NCBI RefSeq assembly: GCF_028714975.1
Contig: NZ_JAQTLH010000003.1
Span: forward strand, 124,001-188,000
Direction: 5' to 3'
Source: Sulfurimonas sp.
Lineage (GTDB): Bacteria > Campylobacterota > Campylobacteria > Campylobacterales > Sulfurimonadaceae
DNA length: 64,000 bases
Translations under genes and position numbers: made by a program
Part shown: positions 37,178 through 49,427 of the stretch, in pieces
Layout: each line of letters begins with the position of its first letter
Numbering within the stretch: the stretch's first letter is position 1
The notes under the pieces: generated by a model
What the model was told of the DNA's origin: nothing
Database searches by the model: none
Seen by the model: the letters and a program-made list of their open reading frames with translations, nothing else

Positions 37178-38140
37178 TTACCACTTTTCACTCATATATG
37201 AGCCGTTTGTAACCGCATCGCTATCAAGCAGGAAAAGTGCGTTTTGCGCTACTTCGCTACTCTCGTCTATGCCGCTAGAAATCTGATAATACCCGCCACC
37301 GTACTTTGCGTCAACCTCTTGGGGCTCATATTCGCTTTTAGATATTTTCTTAAAGACATAAAATTTATCGCCTTTTTTTATAACTGCATCTTTTGGAAGT
37401 GTGAGCGAAGAGTTTTCATTTTTACTAAAACTTACTTTTGCAAACATATCAGGGAAAATTTTACCGTGCGGATTTTCAACATCAACTCTAACATCAAAAG
37501 TCAAATCCTCTTTGTTGATTTTTGGATATATCTTGCTGACTTTTGCGGCAATCGGCGTGCTTAAGCCCTCTATCTCCACGCTCACGCTCATCCCTTGTTT
37601 AATAAACTCAAGATCTTTTTGATACACTTTCGCCATAACCCACATTGAAGAATTATCTGCGATTTTTAAAAGAGCTGCACCCGACTCCGCATAAGAGCCT
37701 ATAAAGATATTTTTTTCGATGATTTGACCGCTAAACTTGCTGTAAATCGGAATTGTAAAATCATTAGAAGTAAGTACTTTTTCGTCTATCTCACAATCTT
37801 TTAGTTTTTCTAAAATTATCGCTTTCCTTTCTTCATAATTTTTAGCAAGCTCAAACTCTTTTTTTAAAGCATGCATATGTTTTGGAGATATATCAAAAAG
37901 TTTATCTCCCCGCTTAACGCTCTTATAGAGTTCGTTAGCATCAAATTTTTCGATGTAGCCGTCAAATCTTATATTTACTTCATAGATTTTACGCTCATTA
38001 TAGGCAGTCGTCGCATAGTATGTTTTAGATATTTTTTGCGCTTGCATCTTTGGTTTGATGCTTTGGATGTTAAAAGCCTGCTCAAAAGTTTTTGAGTTTG
38101 CCAGCGTAAGGGTTAATAAAATTAAAATTACTATTTTCAT
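37178..38140 (-). CDS. CusB-like periplasmic adaptor
   Basis: Periplasmic membrane-fusion protein linking the RND pump to an outer-membrane channel. The 320-residue protein has a cleavable signal peptide (MKIVILILLTLTLANS). Two half-lipoyl regions follow (IYEVNIRFDGYIEKF and FTIPIYSKFSGQIIEKNIFI), with a short hairpin between them of about 35 residues. The beta-barrel region is SVEIEGLSTPIAAKVSKIYP. It is shorter than E. coli CusB (407), mainly because the N-terminal metal-binding stretch is reduced. Operon position: after the Met-rich protein, before the pump. Confidence 0.88.
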   Translation of the reverse strand: MKIVILILLTLTLANSKTFEQAFNIQSIKPKMQAQKISKTYYATTAYNERKIYEVNIRFDGYIEKFDANELYKSVKRGDKLFDISPKHMHALKKEFELAKNYEERKAIILEKLKDCEIDEKVLTSNDFTIPIYSKFSGQIIEKNIFIGSYAESGAALLKIADNSSMWVMAKVYQKDLEFIKQGMSVSVEIEGLSTPIAAKVSKIYPKINKEDLTFDVRVDVENPHGKIFPDMFAKVSFSKNENSSLTLPKDAVIKKGDKFYVFKKISKSEYEPQEVDAKYGGGYYQISSGIDESSEVAQNALFLLDSDAVTNGSYMSEKW

Positions 38141-38162
38141 GCGTAAAATCCATCTTCAGCCC

Positions 38163-38573
38163 TTAATGGCCGTGCGCGGATGAAGCCTGTCCAAGATTAA
38201 CACTTCCCTTGTATTTATAATCTTTGTTTTGCTCATCTTTGATAAAAATCTGATACTGCCATGTTCCGCCCATTGCAAAATTTGCATTACACTCAAAATA
38301 TTTATCTACTTTTTTACAAATATCTTTTGACTCCATATAAGGCATTCCCGGCATTTCAGGCATAAAAAACTTTACTCGAACATCTTTAGCCGCAACAACC
38401 GCTCCGCCGTGCTCACCTCTGTTTAACTCTACTTTGATTTTATTCTGCCCCTCGCTCAAAACTTTATCGCTTGAAAGCATTATATGTAAATCACCGCTCG
38501 TACCCATATCCATAAAACCGCCCGCAAAAGAGAGGCTTGAAAGCAAAACCGCCGAGAGAAGAATTTTTTTCAT
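38163..38573 (-). CDS. Met-rich YtkA/FixH-like periplasmic protein
   Basis: A small exported protein of 136 residues with a signal peptide ending near SLSFAGG. The mature part is an immunoglobulin-like YtkA/FixH domain. It has a methionine cluster VKFFMPEMPGMPYM typical of Cu(I)-binding segments, two cysteines (DICKKVDKYFEC), and a His-containing tail SSAHGH. As first gene of the cus-like operon it occupies the place of a copper chaperone such as CusF, so a metal hand-over role is inferred; that fold is different. Confidence 0.7.
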   Translation of the reverse strand: MKKILLSAVLLSSLSFAGGFMDMGTSGDLHIMLSSDKVLSEGQNKIKVELNRGEHGGAVVAAKDVRVKFFMPEMPGMPYMESKDICKKVDKYFECNANFAMGGTWQYQIFIKDEQNKDYKYKGSVNLGQASSAHGH

Positions 38574-38683
38574 TTTTGATACTCCACTTTTATATTTTTT
38601 AGCAGTATAATGCTTTTGATGTGTAGCGAGTGTGTAGTCAAATTTTTCCCACTTTATCTTTTACTTTTCATTTACAAAAATTA

Positions 38684-38692
38684 TGTTACAAT
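38684..38692 (+). promoter_or_regulatory. Promoter -10 element for ssrA
   Basis: TGTTACAAT (38684-38692) is an extended -10 that ends nine bases before the first base of tmRNA, the proper spacing for a start at 38700-38702. Confidence 0.65.
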
Positions 38693-38701
38693 TCTACTCA
38701 T

Positions 38702-39079
38702 GGGGCTGACCTGGTTTCGACGGGATCAAGTAGCTTCTAATTGCATGTCGGACTGAGCACTTCCGTTACGCGGCTCAACTTGCTTAAACGCAAACAATAC
38801 AAATTATCGCCCAGCTTTAGCAGTAGCTTAAGTTTTACCCCCTCGCAAGAGGTCGGGCTGCTTCACCTATGGACTCTAGATAAGTAGGATTCGAAGTATA
38901 ACCCCCTATGTAGATATACTTTATGTTTGTCTCGAACATAAAATGAACCCAAGAGGCTCGTCTTGCGTAACTTTGCAAATTGTGTGAAGCAAGATTAAAC
39001 TCAAACAATTTCTCTAAACATGTAGACGTTAGGAGTAGCGTGGTTTCGGACTGGAGTTCGATCCTCCACAGCTCCACCA
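38702..39079 (+). ncRNA. ssrA: Transfer-messenger RNA
   Basis: Rescues stalled ribosomes and tags unfinished proteins. The 378-base gene opens GGGGCTGACCTGGTTTCGACGG and ends GTTCGATCCTCCACAGCTCC followed by encoded ACCA. The ends form a tRNA-Ala-like acceptor stem. The tag reading frame starts with the resume codon GCA at 38790 and ends at TAA 38829-38831, encoding ANNTNYRPALAVA. It is a standard one-piece form. The 3' end is a common landing site for mobile DNA, and a gene remnant lies directly after it. Confidence 0.96.
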
Positions 39080-39127
39080 TCATACCCTCTAAAGTAATTC
39101 AACAACACCTAAAAGACCATAACTTAA

Positions 39128-39427
39128 AGCGTTGATTTTGAACTTTTTGCTATTGCACTTAAAAATCTGCTTGATAACGCGCTAAAATACGCTAACGGCA
39201 AACCAATAATTATCGTTTCTACGCATTTCATAAAGATTTGCAGCCATGGAGAGCCTATTTTAGAAGAAAAGAGAGATTTTTCCAAATCGTTTAACCACTC
39301 TTATGAAAACTCTGCATCGGGACTCGGACTCGGACTTTATCTCACCAACTCGATAGTTTAAAAGCACGGATTTCATTTTGTACATAGTTACAAAGATGAT
39401 ATCAACTCTTTTAAGATAAAATTTTAA
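39128..39427 (+). pseudogene. Histidine kinase C-terminal remnant
   Basis: An open stretch that translates to part of an HATPase domain: VDFELFAIALKNLLDNALKY (N-box), then KICSHGEPILEEKRDFSKSF and SASGLGLGLYLTNSIV (G2 box). It then meets an in-frame TAA followed by KHGFHFVHSYKDDINSFKIKF to a final stop. A further piece in another frame (IQQHLKDHNLK, about 39096-39129) precedes it. The H-box, sensor and membrane parts are absent. It resembles ArsS-type kinases of this phylum. The fragment lies between ssrA and the tolC-macAB genes, so it may be what is left of their regulator. Confidence 0.85.
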
Positions 39428-39438
39428 AAAGGATGCAA

Positions 39439-40638
39439 ATGAAGAGATATGCTATATTTTACCTAAACATTTTTTTAATAACTACATATGCCGCAGAGAC
39501 GGAGCTTTTTTCACCGCAGAAGCAAAATCTCTTACGCGAAGAACAAAACCGATACGAGTCCGAATATGAAAAACTAAAATACAACTGGATAGCGCCCATT
39601 AATCTAAACGCTTCTTACGGTTATGACAAAAGCACTATCGGCGAACATGCGAATAATAAAAAAATCTCTGCTTCCGTATCTCAAGATGTTTTTCGCTCAG
39701 GAGGCATCACTTACCAGATAGCCTATGCCGATGCAAAAAAAGCATCTAGCAAAATTGCGCTGGATATGGAGATTGCATCCATAAACGAAAAACTATTTAG
39801 TGCCATATTAAATTACAAAAAAGCACTCTGCCAAAAAGAGCAAAGTGAGCTAAATCTTAAAAACAGAGAGATTGAGATATTCATCAAACGGCAACTTTAC
39901 GATGTCGGCAAAGCTGACATTACAGAGCTAAACAATGCGCTTATGGAGCAAAGCAGCGAGCTTAAAAATATAGCTACATATAACTACACCTTAGCACAGC
40001 AGCGATATGAAATCTCAAAAATAAGCGATATAAATCCCGATACTTTTTTGCTTAGAGAATTTGCTTTAACTAAAGAGAGTGACTATCTTCAAAATAACCT
40101 AGAGCTAAATTATGCCCGCTCCCAAAGTATGGGTAACGAGTATCTCTACGGTATAGCAAAGAGCAGCTATCTGCCCTCAGTCGCCCTAAATGCTAACATC
40201 GGGTATCAGGATTATGATGCCAAAAAACTCTCAAACGGTTACGAAGGTGGTTTTTACGGTGCCGGAGTCTCCGTAAATGTGCCGCTGGCATATAATTCAT
40301 CCGCAACTATAGAAGAAGCAAAATCTGCACACTTAAAACAGTTGGCAGATGTGGTCGATAAAGAGCGAAGCACCAAAGCTTCTTATGCGCAGTCTTTGGA
40401 GCTGATACAAAATTACCGCAACCAGATAGAGATTACCTTAAAAAATCTAGCCCTTTACGATGAGCTAATAGCAACTATAAAAGCCGGAGTCGATGCAGGA
40501 GTGAAAACAGGATATGATTTGCAAACTTTAAAAAATTCAAAAGCAATAGAAGAACAGACTATAAAAATCAATGAAATAAATATACAACTTGAGTTGGCAA
40601 AGCTTCATTTTGCCCTCAAAAACAGCAAGGATATTTAA
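39439..40638 (+). CDS. TolC-family outer-membrane channel (with MacAB)
   Basis: Outer-membrane exit duct for the adjacent MacAB-type exporter. The 399-residue protein from the ATG at 39439 has a signal peptide (KRYAIFYLNIFLITTYAAE) and two repeats rich in helical heptads. The sequence GFYGAGVSVNVPLAYNSSATIEEAKSAHL is typical of the second repeat. The ATG at 39439 is better placed behind AAAAAGGA than the one at 39433. It overlaps macA by one base (TAATG). Confidence 0.88.
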   Translation: MKRYAIFYLNIFLITTYAAETELFSPQKQNLLREEQNRYESEYEKLKYNWIAPINLNASYGYDKSTIGEHANNKKISASVSQDVFRSGGITYQIAYADAKKASSKIALDMEIASINEKLFSAILNYKKALCQKEQSELNLKNREIEIFIKRQLYDVGKADITELNNALMEQSSELKNIATYNYTLAQQRYEISKISDINPDTFLLREFALTKESDYLQNNLELNYARSQSMGNEYLYGIAKSSYLPSVALNANIGYQDYDAKKLSNGYEGGFYGAGVSVNVPLAYNSSATIEEAKSAHLKQLADVVDKERSTKASYAQSLELIQNYRNQIEITLKNLALYDELIATIKAGVDAGVKTGYDLQTLKNSKAIEEQTIKINEINIQLELAKLHFALKNSKDI

Positions 40639-41858
40639 TGAACAGCCCATCAAACAACTCGATAGAAAATACGCTAGGACTCACCAAAAATCCAAAAAAA
40701 TCTTATAAGAAATATTTATGGACTGGTTTTGTCTTGCTCCTTGCCGCATCAGGCGGCGGATGGTATGCTTATATAGAAAAAGCAGACGAAAACCTAAACT
40801 ATCAAACGGCACCGGCAGAGAGAAAAACCATTACGACTACGGTATCTGCAACCGGAAATATGGAACCGACAAATACCGTTGATGTCGGTATAGAGGTCTC
40901 GGGTACCATAAGTGAGGTTTTAGTCGATTACAATGAGCGAGTTAATACAGGGCAGCTTATGGCACGGCTAGACACCGTAAAACTCTCCTCTAAAGTAACT
41001 AGTTATCAAGCCGCCCTCTCAAAGTTTGAGGCAAATATTGCCGAAGCGATGTCTTCAAAAAACAAAGCGCAAAATGAGTGGGAAAGAGTTGAAAAAATGG
41101 TTAAGGCAACCAACGGAAACTATCCATCAAGACAGGATGCGGATTCTGCTTTTGCGGCGTTAGAGTCGACTAAAGCTTCCGTACAAGCGGCAAAAGCCGC
41201 GCGTGACCAAGCAAATGCCGAACTAAAAGCGATAAGAGACGATCTTCGAAAAGCAGTTGTTCTCTCTCCTATAAACGGAATTGTTTTAGAAAGAAAAGTT
41301 GAACCGGGACAAACCGTCGTTGCCGCTATGCAAACACCTATTTTATTTAAATTGGCACAAGATTTGACTAAAATGAAAGTAATAGTCAGCGTGGATGAAG
41401 CTGATATCGGAGAGGTAAAAGAGGGACAAAAGGTTAAATTTAGCGTCGATGCTTACCCTCAAAAGCTCTTTGACGGAACGCTTACGCAGTTGCGTTTAAA
41501 CTCGCAAATAGTAAACGGAGTTGTTACATACAATGCCGTTGTAAGTGTAGAGAACCCTGAACTTTTACTCCGCCCCGGAATGACGGCTTCGGCACAAATA
41601 ATAACCGGTGTTTTAAACAATGCGCTTACGGTACCAAATGCTGCACTCCGCTTTAATCCGACTTTTAAAAAAGATGAAATTCCAAAAAATGCCAAAAATC
41701 ATTCCGGCAATTCAACGCCTCATGTGTGGATTGTTCGCAAAAACAAACCGTTTAAAGTAGAAGTTGAAACAGGAAAAAGCGACGGCAGTTCGACTATTAT
41801 TACAAAGGGAGAAATCGAACAAACCGATTTGGTTTTAATAGGAACAAAAGAGCCGTGA
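40638..41858 (+). CDS. macA: MacA-like periplasmic adaptor
   Basis: Membrane-fusion protein of a MacAB-TolC-type ABC exporter. The 406-residue chain has an N-terminal cytoplasmic stretch, one membrane helix (LWTGFVLLLAASGGGWYAYI), lipoyl halves (VDVGIEVSGTISEVLVDYNE and AVVLSPINGIVLERKVEPGQ), a coiled-coil hairpin of about 90 residues, and a C-terminal barrel (LLRPGMTASAQIITGVLNNALTVP). E. coli MacABC exports macrolides, enterotoxin and haem-type substrates; the substrate here is unknown. Confidence 0.87.
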   Translation: MNSPSNNSIENTLGLTKNPKKSYKKYLWTGFVLLLAASGGGWYAYIEKADENLNYQTAPAERKTITTTVSATGNMEPTNTVDVGIEVSGTISEVLVDYNERVNTGQLMARLDTVKLSSKVTSYQAALSKFEANIAEAMSSKNKAQNEWERVEKMVKATNGNYPSRQDADSAFAALESTKASVQAAKAARDQANAELKAIRDDLRKAVVLSPINGIVLERKVEPGQTVVAAMQTPILFKLAQDLTKMKVIVSVDEADIGEVKEGQKVKFSVDAYPQKLFDGTLTQLRLNSQIVNGVVTYNAVVSVENPELLLRPGMTASAQIITGVLNNALTVPNAALRFNPTFKKDEIPKNAKNHSGNSTPHVWIVRKNKPFKVEVETGKSDGSSTIITKGEIEQTDLVLIGTKEP

Positions 41859-42562
41859 TGGAACAAAAATATGTAATCGAACTTCATAAAGCTACAAAAT
41901 TTTACGGTGAGGGCGAGGCTAAGACATTTGCCTTGCAAGGAGTAGATCTGCAAGTCGCACACGGAGAGTTTTTAGCAGTTATGGGACCCAGCGGATCAGG
42001 AAAATCAACTACTATGAATATAATCGGCTGTCTTGACACCCCAAGCAGCGGCAACTATCTATTCGAGGGAGTTGATGTCGGCGCTCTTTCAAGAGATCAG
42101 CGCGCACTGCTTAGGAGAAACTACATCGGGTTCATATTTCAAGGATTTAACTTGCTTGGAAAAACGACTGCCGTTGAAAATGTCGAACTGCCTCTTCTCT
42201 ACCGCGGATTTAACGCAGAGCAAAGATATGAGATGGCAATGGAAGCACTAAGAAGCGTGGGACTTGAGAGCGTCGCAAACCACACACCCGCCGAACTCTC
42301 AGGCGGTCAGCAGCAACGAGTTGCTATCGCCCGCGCAATTGCCACAAAACCGATTGTTTTACTTGCTGATGAGCCGACGGGAAACTTGGATACTGCAAAA
42401 AGTATTGAAATAATGGAACTGCTGCAATCCTTTAATCGTGAAAAAGGGATTACGATTATTATGGTAACCCATGAGATGGAGATGGCAAAATACGCCTCAA
42501 GAACAGTCCATTTTCGAGACGGCGGGATTGATGAGGGATATGAGAAAAAGGTGCCGTTATGA
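41858..42562 (+). CDS. MacB-type ABC transporter ATPase
   Basis: The 234-residue ATPase of a split MacB. Walker A is GPSGSGKST, the signature is LSGGQQQRVAIARAI, Walker B is VLLADEPTGNLD, and the switch histidine is in MVTHEME. I start it at ATG 41858, overlapping the macA stop, not the GTG at 41855. In E. coli MacB the ATPase and permease are one chain; here they are separate but overlap by four bases, as in LolCDE-type systems. Confidence 0.93.
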   Translation: MEQKYVIELHKATKFYGEGEAKTFALQGVDLQVAHGEFLAVMGPSGSGKSTTMNIIGCLDTPSSGNYLFEGVDVGALSRDQRALLRRNYIGFIFQGFNLLGKTTAVENVELPLLYRGFNAEQRYEMAMEALRSVGLESVANHTPAELSGGQQQRVAIARAIATKPIVLLADEPTGNLDTAKSIEIMELLQSFNREKGITIIMVTHEMEMAKYASRTVHFRDGGIDEGYEKKVPL

Positions 42563-43770
42563 TTTGGAATGCCTTTTTACTTGCACTTCGCGAGATTCGC
42601 AGAAGTGTCATGCGCTCGGTACTAACAACTTTAGGGATAGTCATAGGCATTGCTTCAGTTATTGCTATGGTAATGCTCGGAGATGCGACAACTGCTTATG
42701 TCTCACAAAGCATCTCTAAACTTGGGACAAATATACTGATTATTTTGCCGGGTCAGCAGCGACAAGGACCGCCAAGCACAGACTCAACGGCAAGAAGATT
42801 TACGCACAGCGATGTTGATGCTCTAAAAAGAGAGGTTGATAATATTCGCGGAGTTGCACCTGTAGGCTCAAACACTATGCAAGCGGTCTACGGCAATAAA
42901 AATCACTCAGCAACGGTCGAGGGAACAAATAACGACTATTTTGTAGTTAAAGATTGGGTGTTTGCATCGGGAAGAAACTTTTTAGGAGCCGAACTTCAAG
43001 GAGGAAAAGCAGTTTGCGTAATAGGCGAGACGGTAAGAAAGGAGCTGTTTGACAGCGGAGATCCCATAGGAGCGTCAATAAGACTTAAAAACTTCTCTTG
43101 TGAAGTAATTGGACTGCTTAAGCCTAAAGGGGCGACGATGTTTGGGATGGATCAGGACAATATCATCGTTGTTCCCATTAGAATGTTCCAACGCAGAGTC
43201 AGCGGAAATCAGGAAATATCAAGGATTATGATTTCGGCAAACTCGGCTGCAACCATAGAGAGCGTAAAAGCTTCCATAACTTCCCTTTTGCAGGAGAGAC
43301 GCAGGATTCAAACCGGAGAAGAGAATGATTTTAATATTCGCGATATGCGCGAAATGGTTCAAACGCTCTCTTCTACCACACAGATGCTCACCATCTTGCT
43401 TGGAGCGGTCGCCGCCATTAGTCTTTTAGTCGGCGGAATCGGCATTATGAACATTATGCTCGTCTCAGTTACCGAAAGAACTCGCGAAATAGGCATACGG
43501 CTTGCCATTGGAGCGCTTGAAAGAGAAGTTTTGCTTCAGTTTTTGGTTGAAGCCGTAGTTCTCTCCTCTCTTGGCGGAATTATCGGCATAGTCTTTGGAA
43601 TAAGTACGGGAATCGCAATTACGCTCTTTTTTGATTTACCGCTTATTTTTAACACTTTTATAGTTATTGTGGCTTTTTTGTTCTCAACTTTAGTCGGAGT
43701 CGTATTTGGATTTTTTCCGGCAAGAAAAGCGGCACGGCTAAACCCTATCGATGCGCTAAGGCATGAGTAG
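42559..43770 (+). CDS. MacB-type ABC transporter permease
   Basis: Permease of 403 residues with the MacB/FtsX topology: one N-terminal helix (VLTTLGIVIGIASVIAMVMLG), a large periplasmic domain of about 230 residues, then three C-terminal helices. The coupling segment VTERTREIGIRLAIGA and C-terminal FPARKAARLNPIDALRHE are typical. It completes a tolC-macA-ATPase-permease unit with all genes overlapping. Confidence 0.93.
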   Translation: MIWNAFLLALREIRRSVMRSVLTTLGIVIGIASVIAMVMLGDATTAYVSQSISKLGTNILIILPGQQRQGPPSTDSTARRFTHSDVDALKREVDNIRGVAPVGSNTMQAVYGNKNHSATVEGTNNDYFVVKDWVFASGRNFLGAELQGGKAVCVIGETVRKELFDSGDPIGASIRLKNFSCEVIGLLKPKGATMFGMDQDNIIVVPIRMFQRRVSGNQEISRIMISANSAATIESVKASITSLLQERRRIQTGEENDFNIRDMREMVQTLSSTTQMLTILLGAVAAISLLVGGIGIMNIMLVSVTERTREIGIRLAIGALEREVLLQFLVEAVVLSSLGGIIGIVFGISTGIAITLFFDLPLIFNTFIVIVAFLFSTLVGVVFGFFPARKAARLNPIDALRHE

Positions 43771-43772
43771 GA

Positions 43773-45083
43773 TTATTTAGCACCGACTTTTAACAATACA
43801 ACATTAATTGTTTTAAGAAAAATAACAAAATCCATCCACAACGACCAATTTTGTATATACCAAACATCCAAGTCGACTCTTTTTTTAAAAGTCAGCTCAT
43901 TTCGCCCGCTAACTTGCCATAAACCAGTCAGTCCCGGTTTTACTTTGAGTATTATTTCTTCGTTGTTTTTACCTATGTCTCCCATTTCAATTAACATATA
44001 GGGTCTAGGTCCGATAAGATTCATATCGCCCTTTAGTATATTATAAAACTGCGGCAGCTCGTCAAGCGATGTTTTTCTTAAAAATCTACCGACTTTTGTA
44101 ATCCGCGGGTCATTTTTATATTTATGAAACTTCTCATAGTACTCCACCTCATCAGGGTTTTGCAAAAGATATTTGTCCAAAATATTTTGGCTATTTTCAT
44201 ACATTGTGCGATACTTATAACACTCAAATACTTCAGAGTTTTTGCCGAGTCTTTGCTGCTTAAAAAAAGTGTCTCCGCTTGAATCCATTTTGATAAAGTA
44301 GCGAATAAAAAGATGCAAAATCAGAGCAAAAGGGAAAAGCATAATGATGATTGTTTTTTCAAAAAAATACTTTATAAATATATTTTTATAGTTTAAGAGC
44401 CTATTTTCTATATGCAGAGCCGAAAATCTTATATTTGAAAAATCGACTATCGTAGTATGCGAAAAATCTAAATTATCCAAATATGGAATGAGATATATAT
44501 CTTTAGTGTTGTGCGAAAACTCTCTTATACTCTCTTGAAGCCTGTTTATCTCAAAACCTCTCGAAGAAACTATAACAATATCGTAGTTCTCATCATTAAC
44601 CTTATATCCAAAATACCAATTTTTCGTTATTTCACTGCATATGATATCGTAGTTCTCTTCATCAGCCATAACTCTGACTTTGATTTTAAAAAAATCAAAC
44701 GAAAAAAGAAATTTTTTAAATAATCTTTTAAAAAAAAGAGTGGCAAATATGGCTATAACAAAAAAATTTAGTAAAAAAGGCACTGAATATACATCAGATA
44801 TTTTAGCAAGAGATATAACCGTAAAAACAACAAAAAAGGAGAAGAAAAACACTTTGAGTATTTTTTTGGCGTCACCCCAAAAATCATATCTGATTACATA
44901 TATTTTTTGGGTAGCAAAAGAGGATAAAATAAAGATAGGTATCCAAATATAAGAAGCTATATCTACACCTTGGCTCTGCGTGAACCGTGCTGCTTCCAAA
45001 GAGAGATATAGCACTAAGAAGTCCGCACTTATAAGCAAAAACGCAAGCAAATAGAGCGAAGGTTTAAATTTAAAACTGTTCAT
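43773..45083 (-). CDS. Polyprenyl glycosylphosphotransferase (WbaP/WcaJ type)
   Basis: Starts a surface glycan by moving a sugar-1-phosphate onto undecaprenyl phosphate. The 436-residue protein has four N-terminal membrane helices, a Rossmann-like middle domain (~125-240), another helix (IIIMLFPFALILHLFIRYFI), and the conserved catalytic C-terminus: YKYRTMYENSQ, LRKTSLDELPQFYNILKGDM, LIGPRPY, VKPGLTGLWQVSGRNELTFK. The sugar cannot be deduced; galactose or glucose phosphate is common. It is the last gene of a minus-strand series with a glycosyltransferase and GDP-sugar genes. Confidence 0.92.
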   Translation of the reverse strand: MNSFKFKPSLYLLAFLLISADFLVLYLSLEAARFTQSQGVDIASYIWIPIFILSSFATQKIYVIRYDFWGDAKKILKVFFFSFFVVFTVISLAKISDVYSVPFLLNFFVIAIFATLFFKRLFKKFLFSFDFFKIKVRVMADEENYDIICSEITKNWYFGYKVNDENYDIVIVSSRGFEINRLQESIREFSHNTKDIYLIPYLDNLDFSHTTIVDFSNIRFSALHIENRLLNYKNIFIKYFFEKTIIIMLFPFALILHLFIRYFIKMDSSGDTFFKQQRLGKNSEVFECYKYRTMYENSQNILDKYLLQNPDEVEYYEKFHKYKNDPRITKVGRFLRKTSLDELPQFYNILKGDMNLIGPRPYMLIEMGDIGKNNEEIILKVKPGLTGLWQVSGRNELTFKKRVDLDVWYIQNWSLWMDFVIFLKTINVVLLKVGAK

Positions 45084-45091
45084 AAAGCAGA

Positions 45092-46180
45092 TTATACTTC
45101 AATACTATTTATAAACTCTTTTATCTCATCTTTAAATCTTTGCGTAGCATAACGCTCGGTGTTTTTAGATATATCTGCTAGATTAAACTTCAACTCTTCA
45201 AACTTATAAACTGCATTTACGATATCTTCTTTTGTCTGTTTTTCAAAATGCACTCCGTTTACTCCCTCTATGACGGTTTCAGCCGTAGCGCCGCCGTCAA
45301 GTGCTATAACCGGGGTTCCGCATGCCATAGCCTCAATCGGTACTATGCCGAAATCTTCAACGGCAGCATAAACAAACGCTTTTGCTCTTTGCATATAATC
45401 TATCAAAATTTTATCTTCGCAAAAACCCAAAACAGATATATTTTCTTTTGCAATCTTTTTTATAGCCTCATACTCTTCGCCGCTGCCGATAACAAAGAGT
45501 TTTTTATCGCTCATCTCATTAAATGCTTCGACTATGAGTTTTGTTTTTTTATAAGGAACAAGCCTTGAGGCGGTTAGATAAAAACCCTCTTTGTCCGTTT
45601 TAAAAGTAAAATTTTGCGTATCGACCGGCGGATATATAACAACCGAATCTCTGTTATATGTTCTTTTAATTCTCTCTTGCACGAAAATTGAATCGGCTAT
45701 AAAATAATCCACTCTGTCTAATGTTTTTATATCCCATTTTCTTATATATTGCAGTGTTAATTTTAAAATAATTTTTTTTATGCCTTTTATCTCTTTTGTG
45801 TACTCGTCATAGAGGTCCCAAGCATAGCGTATCGGTGTATAACAGTATGAGATATGGAGCTGATTTTTATTTTTTTTAACGCCCTTTGCGACTGCCCATG
45901 ATGAACTAATAATCAAATCATACGAACTGACATCCAAACTCTCTATCGCTTTTGGAAAAAGAGGAAAGTAGCTTCTAAAATGTTTTTTTGCAAAAGGAAG
46001 TTTTTGGATAAACGATGTTTTGGCAAACCTGCCGCCGATAACCGTTTCTCTATCATTATCGCTTAAAAAATCTACAAGAGAGAAAATATCAGCATTTGGG
46101 TAAATATCTACCAAAGCTCTTAAAACTTTTTCTGCTCCGGCATTTGTTACAAGCCAGTCGTGAACTATAGCTACTCTCAA
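45092..46180 (-). CDS. GT4-family glycosyltransferase (mannosyl/rhamnosyl candidate)
   Basis: A 362-residue GT-B retaining glycosyltransferase. The donor-binding motif is EDFGIVPIEAMACGTPVIALDGGA (first Glu of the E-x7-E motif at EDF, second at IEA). The N-terminal HDWLVTNAGAEKVLRAL resembles WbaZ/WbdA-type mannosyltransferases. Position next to gmd and a GDP-4-keto-sugar reductase suggests a GDP-mannose or GDP-6-deoxyhexose donor; this is an inference. The start is TTG at 46180. Confidence 0.82.
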   Translation of the reverse strand: MRVAIVHDWLVTNAGAEKVLRALVDIYPNADIFSLVDFLSDNDRETVIGGRFAKTSFIQKLPFAKKHFRSYFPLFPKAIESLDVSSYDLIISSSWAVAKGVKKNKNQLHISYCYTPIRYAWDLYDEYTKEIKGIKKIILKLTLQYIRKWDIKTLDRVDYFIADSIFVQERIKRTYNRDSVVIYPPVDTQNFTFKTDKEGFYLTASRLVPYKKTKLIVEAFNEMSDKKLFVIGSGEEYEAIKKIAKENISVLGFCEDKILIDYMQRAKAFVYAAVEDFGIVPIEAMACGTPVIALDGGATAETVIEGVNGVHFEKQTKEDIVNAVYKFEELKFNLADISKNTERYATQRFKDEIKEFINSIEV

Positions 46181-46199
46181 TTATAATGTCTTTTCATAT

Positions 46200-49416
<3,217 letters not shown>

Positions 49417-49427
<11 letters not shown>

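Noticed and set aside
38835-39083. An 82-codon minus-strand open frame
   Set aside because: It lies inside the tmRNA gene on the opposite strand and is explained by it.
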